A stretch of 64,000 bases of DNA from Colwellia sp. BRX10-3 (GTDB lineage: Bacteria > Pseudomonadota > Gammaproteobacteria > Enterobacterales > Alteromonadaceae). The stretch's first letter is position 1; each line of letters opens with the position of its first letter. Location: assembly GCF_014077505.1 (NCBI RefSeq), contig NZ_JACGWA010000001.1, forward strand, positions 744,001 through 808,000, in the 5' to 3' direction. The position numbers were made by a program, and so were the translations under genes. Positions 58,363 to 64,000 of the stretch are shown in pieces. The notes beneath the pieces were generated by a model. The model had not been told where the DNA came from, made no database searches, and saw nothing but the letters and a program-made list of their open reading frames with translations.

Positions 58363-58795
58363 TTACCTTAGGTTTGCTGTGGATTGTGGCCACTTAGACG
58401 CTTTAATATTGATAACCGAATAACAAAACTGGCAATTTTTCGTTGCCTTGCCTACTTGCTTTGACTCTGCGTCCTTTATACGATTGATCCCCTTAACTAA
58501 GATGAAGGCAAACCAGACACTATTAATAAACAAACCATAACTGAGTGTTACCGCACCGTCTTTATTGGCAAGTGCTAATAAAATATGGGCCATCCTGTAC
58601 ACCAATTTTTAGCACCAAGAACAAATCGGCCAAATCAACGCCGCTGATAAATAAACCTTTGGTTGGCGCAAAAACATTAGCCAGTAAACTACTGGTAATG
58701 GAAGCAAAAGCACCGCCTACAACAATAGCTATATCTAGCACATTGCCTTTCAAGGCAAATACTTTATATTCCGCAAATATTTTCTTTATAGACTC
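58363..58795 (-). pseudogene. mscL: mscL, large-conductance mechanosensitive channel, broken
   Basis: On the minus strand, EYKVFALKGNVLDIAIVVGG and ITSSLLANVFAPTKGLFISG match the N-terminal half of MscL. After KIGVQDGPY the frame shifts, and the second half continues in another frame with GAVTLSYGLFINS, ILVKGINRIKDAES and a C-terminal CQFC...IKASKWPQS, a decayed form of the CxxC..CxxC tail of marine MscLs. A TGA lies immediately before the N-terminal match, so the start is lost. Some transmembrane residues after FINS are also missing. At least one frameshift, a lost start and a deletion make it non-functional. Confidence 0.78.
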
Positions 58796-58841
58796 TCAGC
58801 TTCGCTTATTAACAGTGGCTATATAATCTTTAAATACTATT

Positions 58842-59099
58842 CTATTTACTCTTAGGCACCGCAAAATTAGCATAAATGGTTGTTGCCGTGCCAGTAACAA
58901 GCAATAGCATAGCAATACCAAACATAGCATTGCTTTGAGCTTCAAAAGCCATAAGATATATACCTAAAGCAACAAAAAACAAACCGATGGAAATAAAAAT
59001 TTTTGGGTGTAACGATATCAACCCAGAAGATTTAGCATTTTTGACTGTTCTAGGTGTAGCATGAGCAGAAGCTTTTCGTTTGTGTTTATTTGTTGGCAT
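58842..59099 (-). CDS. small membrane protein with two transmembrane helices
   Basis: The 85-residue protein has a basic N terminus (NKHKRKASAHATPRTVKNAK) and two hydrophobic helices (about 34-50 and 58-75). AAGGA lies seven bases before the ATG, which supports expression. I do not recognise the family. It lies just upstream of the mscL remnant on the same strand. Confidence 0.6.
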   Translation of the reverse strand: MPTNKHKRKASAHATPRTVKNAKSSGLISLHPKIFISIGLFFVALGIYLMAFEAQSNAMFGIAMLLLVTGTATTIYANFAVPKSK

Positions 59100-59419
59100 C
59101 CCGATTCCTTAAGTTAACACCACTCTACAAGCGTGCTTTATAACATTATAAATCAATTAAGTTCACATAAAAGATCTCTTAACTGACTCACTAGAAAACC
59201 CATCTTTATAAAATACAAATTCAACATAACCGCTGCCACATAAGTTGTCAAAAACCTTTTACTTAATGATAAATTAACTTAGCTGGAGATTTACTAGTTA
59301 GCAAATGTAGCAACTGTAAAAAGTTTTATTTAAGATGATTTAGCAAAACGTACCTTTGTAAATGACGGACTAGAAGCCTAGCCATACTTGACTATGAGGA
59401 AGAAGATGAACGCTTTTTT

Positions 59420-59482
59420 TATTGCTTTTAATGGATTGTCAAATGCCAAAAATGGATGGCTATCAAGCTACCCAACGTCTCT
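59420..59482 (+). pseudogene. fragment of a response-regulator receiver domain
   Basis: This frame reads LLLLMDCQMPKMDGYQATQR, which is the phospho-acceptor strand and loop of receiver domains of hybrid histidine kinases (usual form LMDCQMPxMDGYEAT). No receiver sequence continues on either side. It is an orphan shred of a larger kinase gene. Confidence 0.65.
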
Positions 59483-59583
59483 TTTCTATTTTGATATGGT
59501 CAATTCTGGCTCGACTAATAAAACATGAAGCAAAGTCTCCTCACAACTAGAACTGTGGTTCGTAATAGGCTCCAGTGTGCTAT

Positions 59584-59662
59584 GGCAAAAATTACCTAAA
59601 CCGTCGTTATCATTGTCTGCTTGGTCAGCATTAAGAGCATTGGGGCAATTATCCGCGTTATC
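59584..59662 (-). pseudogene. fragment of a thrombospondin type-3 repeat protein
   Basis: The minus strand reads DNCPNALNADQADNDNDG followed by LGNFC. This is the calcium-binding type-3 repeat seen in OmpA-like and other surface proteins. No start, signal peptide or further repeat is present nearby, so it is a relic. The surrounding 59100-59583 and 59663-59790 show nothing else I can name. Confidence 0.6.
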
Positions 59663-59790
59663 AGCAATCCATTGGCATTATTTACAGCTAAATAGATATT
59701 CACGAATGGTAAAATCCTTGGTGCAATCTTCATAACAAGCAGAATAGCCGTTGCCCTAAGTAATATAACCTTGATTAATATGTAATTTGT

Positions 59791-59832
59791 AATCCCCCGT
59801 AATGTGAACATTAATTAGCGGGGGATTTTTAA
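59791..59832. terminator. strong hairpin terminator
   Basis: AATCCCCCG (59791-59799) pairs with 59819-59827, and inside it TAATGT pairs with ACATTA; TTTTT follows on the plus strand. It no longer follows an intact plus-strand gene, which fits loss of that gene, though it may also serve the minus-strand PLDc_N gene at 59958. Confidence 0.75.
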
Positions 59833-59957
59833 AATCAAATACTATATTTAATAGTTTCAAACGTACTTAAGCATACATTAGTAGTGATACCAATTTGACT
59901 AGCCTAATATCAATTCAGCCCTATAAGTAAATCAGTACCTATGATCTCATTTTATCG

Positions 59958-60125
59958 TTATTTGGGCCCGGCTAAAAACCAAATAATCAAACCAATAATA
60001 GGGAAGAAAAGTACAACTAATGCCCATACAATTTTTTCTGCCGTCGATGCACCTGATTTAAAAATACTAAGAATCGCCCATATCGCGATAATTAAATGCA
60101 GAAAACCTAAAATACCTGTAAACAT
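59958..60125 (-). CDS. small PLDc_N-like membrane protein
   Basis: The 55-residue protein reads ILGFLHLIIAIWAILSIFKS then TAEKIVWALVVLFFPIIGLI and ends WFLAGPK. Two helices with the central polar turn and the PxxG(L)I(I)W(F) ending are typical of phospholipase-D-nuclease N-terminal (PLDc_N) mini-proteins. GGGAGAG lies before the ATG, so translation is likely. The function of these mini-proteins is unknown. Confidence 0.8.
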   Translation of the reverse strand: MFTGILGFLHLIIAIWAILSIFKSGASTAEKIVWALVVLFFPIIGLIIWFLAGPK

Positions 60126-60251
60126 AAATTCTCTCCCTAAGAGATATTAATTTAATACCTAAACCACAAAACTGTGGACGATCCTCTATTATCCTAGCGC
60201 ATAATCATGAAACTAACTTTAACCACTTTATAGTAGCGACTAAAAGCCATA

Positions 60252-60629
60252 TTAAAAATCAAAATGCTTTAAAAACACATCATAAATGACTTTCTCAACC
60301 TCAGTTCCATAACAGCGGGTATGTTTAAATTCGCCATTTTCTTCATATACACTCGAGTTATAGATAAGATATTTAATCTCAGCTTTCCCTTGTACCTTTG
60401 CAGGATAATTCTTCAATATATCAAAGCGACTTAGACGCTCCATCATGTCAGCTAAACAAACGCTATCTATCTGAAATTCTGAAATATGATGACCTACATA
60501 TTCGTTTTTTTCATAACCTAAAACATCGAGTTCACACTCATTAGCGTAGACAATAATACCATCGGGTGATACTGCGTGAATGCCAATGGATGAGTTATAG
60601 ATAAAATTTTCTGGATTTTCAGTAAACAT
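60252..60629 (-). CDS. PAS-domain-only protein
   Basis: The 125-residue protein is a single PAS domain (IYNSSIGIHAVSPDGIIVYA, NECELDVLGYEKNEYVGHHI, EFQIDS). No output domain follows. It could be a stand-alone sensor or the surviving N terminus of a larger signalling protein; a receiver-domain shred lies 0.8 kb away on the other strand. AGAG lies before the ATG. Confidence 0.7.
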   Translation of the reverse strand: MFTENPENFIYNSSIGIHAVSPDGIIVYANECELDVLGYEKNEYVGHHISEFQIDSVCLADMMERLSRFDILKNYPAKVQGKAEIKYLIYNSSVYEENGEFKHTRCYGTEVEKVIYDVFLKHFDF

Positions 60630-60855
60630 AAAGACTCTAACGAGCCTAAAAAATCACTCGTTTTTACTGTTGTTGATGGTTGCTGATACTCTAACTTCAA
60701 AAATTTTTTTAAACAATAAAATAAATATTGAGCTAGGCACTACATGCCATCAGTAGAGCTTAGCTTCAATGTTTTTTTAAAGCAAAGCAAGCTCGCAAAA
60801 ATAAATAAAACCATTACAATGCGATAATTTAATCGTCGCAATACAGGCTATTTCA

Positions 60856-61527
60856 TTGAAACTCAGTAAAAGATTACAGCAAATTGAGCAAATGGTAACT
60901 GCAGATTATACCCATATATGGGATTGCTGCTGTGATCATGGTTTTTTAGGGGCAAGTTTGTTGTCTAGACAAGCAGCCCAAAATATACACTTTGTTGATA
61001 TTGTGCCAGAGCTGATAACGAGTATAGAAAGTAAGCTACAGCAGTTTTACCAAAACTCCCGTTCAAATTGGCAAACACACTGTCTTAATGTAGCGAAATT
61101 ATCGCTGAAGCAATATCAAGGAAAACACCTAGTCATTATTGCAGGCATAGGTGGCGACTTAATGATCAAATTCATCAATGACATTCATCAACAACATCAA
61201 AACTTGAATATTGATTTTCTACTTTGCCCAGTTAACCAACAATTTGCACTGCGTAAAAAGCTAATAGAATTAAAGCTCAGTTTGAAAAATGAAGTGTTAG
61301 TTGAGGATAATAGCCGTATCTACGAGGTGATGTTGGTGTCAACAATAAGCGATACCTATAAACCCATTGACCCGGTAGGGCATAACATTTGGCGATCAAA
61401 TACCGTTAAACAAACACGTGTAGTTGAACAGTATTTAGCAAGAACTCTCAACCACTACAAGCGAGTACAACAAGGAGGCACCGAGAACGTTGATGACATT
61501 ATTAGTGCTTATAGCAGCAAAGTCTAA
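60856..61527 (+). CDS. trmK: TrmK-like tRNA (adenine22-N1)-methyltransferase
   Basis: The 223-residue class-I SAM methyltransferase begins KLSKRLQQIEQMVTADYTHI, with motif I DCCCDHGFLGASLL, FVDIVPELI, the loop IIAGIGGDLM and LLCPVNQQFALRKKL. These fit the TrmK/YqfN family (COG2384). It should methylate N1 of A22 in some tRNAs. The start is TTG with no strong ribosome site. Its stop codon lies inside an attC-like right end. Confidence 0.8.
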   Translation: MKLSKRLQQIEQMVTADYTHIWDCCCDHGFLGASLLSRQAAQNIHFVDIVPELITSIESKLQQFYQNSRSNWQTHCLNVAKLSLKQYQGKHLVIIAGIGGDLMIKFINDIHQQHQNLNIDFLLCPVNQQFALRKKLIELKLSLKNEVLVEDNSRIYEVMLVSTISDTYKPIDPVGHNIWRSNTVKQTRVVEQYLARTLNHYKRVQQGGTENVDDIISAYSSKV

Positions 61528-61596
61528 CGCTCTTATTGAGTGATTAAAATGTTTGGGCGAAGCCATAAAGCCAACTGTATTTCACCCTTGTTCAAC
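61522..61596 (-). repeat. attC-like site 1 (integron recombination site)
   Basis: On the minus strand the spacer runs from GTTGAAC through ATACAGTTGGC, GGCTTCGCCCAAACATTTTA and ends GAGCGTTAGAC. The last seven bases are a perfect GTTRRRY core. It directly follows the GGCT gene. Resemblance to ACAGTTGGC-type attC sites of marine integrons is from memory. Confidence 0.6.
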
Positions 61597-61602
61597 AGTG
61601 TA

Positions 61603-62094
61603 CTAACTGTACATTGAGCGTTCCTTTGCTTCTCTATTTTGATTTGGGTCTACTATACACTCAACGGACTCAATGACAGCGAGATAGTCCGCAGGTAATT
61701 TTGTCTCCCTTGCTCCAATAATTACGTGATTTAGGTACCAAGAATAAGGCTTTAATGAAGCGTCTATTTTAATTGCACAATATATTAATGCCTCGAAGGT
61801 CTCACCCGAGTAATTCTGTACCAAGACAAACTTTTCATTGTAACCAGATCCTAAACTTTCGGCTCGATCCAAAATTGATTTTTCATTTTCGTTAATCTCA
61901 AAGAGAGCCCCAATGACTATGTCTTCGCTATTATTAGTTTCAAAAGAATCACATTTACCTGAACCATCATTACCGCTCATATTAAAACGTAATTGGTGGT
62001 TTTTGAGGGTAACTACTTCAAGCTTTTGAGCACTTGGTACTCGCTCTTGAAGTCTTACAAGTGACATGTTTGAACCATATGCAAAATACTTCAC
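61603..62094 (-). CDS. gamma-glutamylcyclotransferase-family protein
   Basis: The 163-residue GGCT-fold protein has the substrate loop YFAYGSNMS at the N terminus and GALFEINENEKSILDRAES with the catalytic Glu expected in the DxxE-type region. Members cyclise gamma-glutamyl groups to 5-oxoproline or act on related amides. Start is GTG with a full AGGAGG four bases upstream. It begins right after an attC-like end, as integron cassette genes do. Confidence 0.83.
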   Translation of the reverse strand: MKYFAYGSNMSLVRLQERVPSAQKLEVVTLKNHQLRFNMSGNDGSGKCDSFETNNSEDIVIGALFEINENEKSILDRAESLGSGYNEKFVLVQNYSGETFEALIYCAIKIDASLKPYSWYLNHVIIGARETKLPADYLAVIESVECIVDPNQNREAKERSMYS

Positions 62095-62107
62095 TAAACC
62101 TCCTGTA

Positions 62108-62200
62108 CAGTTAATGCCAAATTAAAGGGCAACATAGTTGTTTACAATAATACGCAGGAGTAAAGCCAACTGCTTTTGTCTTGCTTTATTACTTGTTGTA
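62108..62200 (-). repeat. attC-like site 2
   Basis: The minus-strand spacer runs from TACAACAAG through AAAGCAGTTGGCTTTA to CCCTTTAATTTGGCATTAAC. It sits between the DUF6622-like gene and the GGCT gene. The right end differs from GGCGTTAAC by one base, so the core is degenerate. Confidence 0.5.
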
Positions 62201-62205
62201 CATAT

Positions 62206-62697
62206 TTACACTGAAACTTTACTCACGTTGAACATAACTAGGCTACGTGACAAGAAGATCCCGCTAAATAGACCGTAAAATAAACATATTACAACTAGGA
62301 ATATAAACTCATTTACTAGAGGTAAGTCTCTAGCAAAAGCAAAACCCACAAAGTATTTAGTAAAGAAAATAGCCATCATAAATATTAACTGTATTTTACT
62401 ACCAGAAATAGTTAACTTTTCTACTTGTTGTGAATAGCTAACGTGTTTTGGATAACCCAATTTAAAACCTAGGACTAAAGCTATGACAAGGCCAAGTAAC
62501 CATAGAGCAATAGCGGCAACTGAAAGCCCAAAAACAGAATACACGCCAAAAAATGAAAATATAATCATTGCTACAGGTAAAATAAAGACCGTCTTAACTT
62601 TTACAGTGCGCTCTTTTGTTTGGATGAAACCCAAAACTAGTAGAGTAAAAAATACAATAAAAACCCAAACAGGTGTATGACTAATTAACTCTGACAA
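62206..62697 (-). CDS. DUF6622-like inner membrane protein
   Basis: The 163-residue protein has about five hydrophobic helices (WVFIVFFTLLVLGFIQ, TVFILPVAMIIFSFFG, VAAIALWLLGLVIALVLGF, IQLIFMMAIFFTKY, FIFLVVICLFYGLFSGIF). The layout and FIQTKERTV, GFKLGYP stretches suggest the DUF6622 family. Function unknown. Start is TTG about 20 bases after an attC-like end. Confidence 0.65.
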   Translation of the reverse strand: MSELISHTPVWVFIVFFTLLVLGFIQTKERTVKVKTVFILPVAMIIFSFFGVYSVFGLSVAAIALWLLGLVIALVLGFKLGYPKHVSYSQQVEKLTISGSKIQLIFMMAIFFTKYFVGFAFARDLPLVNEFIFLVVICLFYGLFSGIFLSRSLVMFNVSKVSV

Positions 62698-62717
62698 TGA
62701 CCTATCCCTTTAGAAAT

Positions 62718-62800
62718 ATATAACGCCCACATAACAAGCTAAGTAATGGTTGGCTACAATTGTGTAGTGAAACGTAGCCTACTGGTACGTGTCCTTGTTT
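62718..62800 (-). repeat. attC-like site 3
   Basis: The minus-strand spacer runs from AAACAAGGAC to CTTGTTATGTGGGCGTTATAT. AACAAG pairs with CTTGTT, and GGCTAC...GTAGCC forms the inner stem. The GGGCGTTA right end is typical of attC sites; the outermost R'' bases are not a perfect GTTRRRY. Confidence 0.5.
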
Positions 62801-62813
62801 ATTTCTTTCTATA

Positions 62814-63041
62814 TTACGGTTCATACCAAACACTTATTACCAATGTTGACGGGAACCATGAACCACCACTTTGAGATTGAGTCACTTTTTTTACTTCAAC
62901 ATTTAGTTTAGAAGCCAGCCAAAGGTTTATCTCTGCTTCCAAACCACTATCTGATGAAGTGTCTGAGTTGGGAAGAAAACCTCTTTTAGTTTTTATGATT
63001 TTCGTGAATATTTTAACTTCCATTATTGCTATATACTCCAT
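62814..63041 (-). CDS. small hypothetical cassette protein
   Basis: The 75-residue soluble protein (KIIKTKRGFLPNSDTSSDSG, LEAEINLWLASKLNVEVKKV, QSQSGGSWFPSTLVISVWYE) matches no family I recognise. Start may be ATG 63041 or ATG 63023; neither has an ideal ribosome site. It lies between attC-like sites 3 and 4 and in the same orientation as its neighbours. Confidence 0.5.
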   Translation of the reverse strand: MEYIAIMEVKIFTKIIKTKRGFLPNSDTSSDSGLEAEINLWLASKLNVEVKKVTQSQSGGSWFPSTLVISVWYEP

Positions 63042-63053
63042 GTTAATTTTGTA

Positions 63054-63141
63054 ATCTAGCCCAATTAATGGACAAAAATTTATTGGCTAAAATGTTGATA
63101 GACTAAAGAGAAAGCGCCAACTGTATTTTGTTCTGTTAAAC
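63054..63141 (-). repeat. attC-like site 4
   Basis: The minus-strand spacer begins GTTTAAC (perfect RYYYAAC), continues ACAAAATACAGTTGGCGC and ATTTTAGCCAATAAAT, and ends CATTAATTGGGCTAGAT. The end looks like TTAATTGGGCGTTAGAT with two bases lost, so it is probably decayed. No gene remains on its upstream side within 350 bases. Confidence 0.6.
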
Positions 63142-63497
63142 GACATATAGCCGTATTTACGTATTATTAATAACAAATCTTTGTACCTATTACCACTATC
63201 GACTTAAAAGTATAATATGCATTTCACTTTAGGACGAAATAAGAAAATTTTCTTCATTACCTACATGAGTGGAAGTATCAAAATACTGTCTATAAAACAG
63301 CAATCAAGCATGGTTAATATCACTTTCCAATAAAGCTTAATTGATTCTATGGGGAACTGGTAATTGAGTAATTTAACGGTTGTAATAGAGGTTTTTTATG
63401 AAGTGATTTTGTTATTTTGAAAGCTTGCATGAGACACTTAAAAGAAATGCCTCATTACAAAAATAATAGTACGTTTGGGCTAGCTGAAACTTCTAAG
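63142..63497. other. gene-free region between attC-like site 4 and the RraB gene
   Basis: About 355 AT-rich bases with no supported gene. A hairpin ATGAG..CA/TG..CTCAT lies near 63429-63455, about 45 bases from the RraB stop. Where an additional cassette gene would be expected, none is seen. Confidence 0.45.
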
Positions 63498-63821
63498 CTA
63501 AGCCTCAATCCCCCAACCATCATTAAAACCTTTGAATTTTGTCGCTAGCAACTCAAACTCAGCTTCTTGCGCAACTATGGCTTCATAACTAGGGATCATG
63601 GATACAGTACAATTAACATCCCAAACATTAGGTAATTCGTCGGGCTCTATAGTTACAAGCATATCTGGTGCTTGCTCAGCTAAATGCTCAATCATAGCTT
63701 TTGCTTGAAGCTCTTGTTCAAATAACTGAAAGAACACTACTTGGTGCATTTCGTTTAAGTTAATGCCTGCAGCTTGCATTTCAGCTAAAACTTGGCCGGT
63801 TTCGTCGTCGGGAAAAGTCAT
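63498..63821 (-). CDS. RraB-family ribonuclease E inhibitor-like protein
   Basis: The 107-residue acidic protein has FPDDETGQVLAEMQAAGINL, HQVVFFQLFEQELQAKAMIE, VNCTVSMIPSYEAI and the C-terminal GFNDGWGIEA; the DGWG ending is the RraB hallmark. RraB in E. coli binds RNase E and alters degradosome composition. This short form lacks the long acidic tail of E. coli RraB. The role here is inferred. The final 180 bases of the window hold nothing recognisable. Confidence 0.78.
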   Translation of the reverse strand: MTFPDDETGQVLAEMQAAGINLNEMHQVVFFQLFEQELQAKAMIEHLAEQAPDMLVTIEPDELPNVWDVNCTVSMIPSYEAIVAQEAEFELLATKFKGFNDGWGIEA

Positions 63822-64000
63822 ATTACATACTATTTATTAAAAACAATGCCTTATTATATACCCAAAGTCCTAAAATATGCTCGTTTGCTGACAATTATAA
63901 AAGCTATTTTACTAAGGTAATTGTTTTTAGGGTTTGCCATACTCCAATAGGAAGAAATAGCATCACAAAAATAGCCTATAAAGCGCTTGGTAAGTTAGCT

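Noticed and set aside
59941-60150. 69-codon plus-strand frame
   Set aside because: It is the antisense shadow of the PLDc_N-like gene, which has the better ribosome site and family match.
60518-60700. 60-codon minus-strand frame overlapping the PAS gene start
   Set aside because: It is out of frame with the PAS domain, carries no recognisable domain, and has no supporting neighbours.

Overview
The window looks like chromosomal DNA of a marine gammaproteobacterium of the Alteromonadales, most likely Colwelliaceae (Colwellia/Thalassotalea type). This is inferred from the AT-rich base composition, the order of the mla-kds-lpt-rpoN block, a stand-alone Hpt protein beside arcA, FabY in place of an obvious FabB/FabF, and the presence of DUF2956, DUF2726 and YjgA. 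No rRNA, tRNA, CRISPR array, complete insertion sequence or prophage was seen.

Layout. 1-4 kb: the 3' end of zapG, then degQ, a Bax-like glucosaminidase gene and degS (envelope quality control). 4-9 kb, minus strand: mlaF-E-D-C-B, ibaG and murA. 9-17 kb, plus strand: yrbG, kdsD, kdsC, lptC, lptA, lptB, rpoN, hpf, ptsN, rapZ and ptsO; together with the mla block this supplies outer-membrane lipid asymmetry, Kdo/LPS export and the nitrogen phosphotransferase system. 17.5-21 kb: mgtE, pmbA and yjgA. 21-25.7 kb: a four-gene minus-strand operon (dapA, short dapD, an unusual fold-III PLP decarboxylase, an AstE/aspartoacylase-like deacylase) behind a lysine riboswitch. 25.8-33 kb: a double DsbA/HCCA-isomerase-like protein, rsmC, a sensor kinase, arcA, hptA and folE2. 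33-39 kb: gltB-gltD. 39-45 kb: a diguanylate cyclase, fabY and a divergent GlxA-type AraC regulator. 45-50 kb: an ArsR (BigR/SqrR-like) repressor divergent from an RND exporter, LolA-like and outer-membrane-barrel operon. 50-57.7 kb: DUF2956, dUTPase, DUF2726, mtnN, a CbiB-like gene, a rhodanese, a TRIC-family channel, fumC and a PRC-barrel gene.

57.7-64 kb is different: sparse and decayed, then cassette-like. It holds a broken mscL, shreds of a receiver domain and of a thrombospondin-type-3 repeat protein, tiny membrane proteins, a PAS-only protein and trmK. Next come same-strand small genes (GGCT, a DUF6622-like protein, an orphan), each followed by an attC-like spacer: a probable integron cassette cluster without an integrase in view. 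An RraB-family gene closes the window.

The most exciting candidate is the lysine-riboswitch operon. Its 'LysA' has the signature residues of decarboxylases that act on conjugated substrates, and it sits between a succinyltransferase (DapD) and a probable desuccinylase. I infer a possible lysine-only branch (N-succinyl-LL-DAP to N2-succinyl-lysine to lysine) that bypasses DapE, DapF and free meso-DAP. This is a hypothesis, not a demonstrated pathway.
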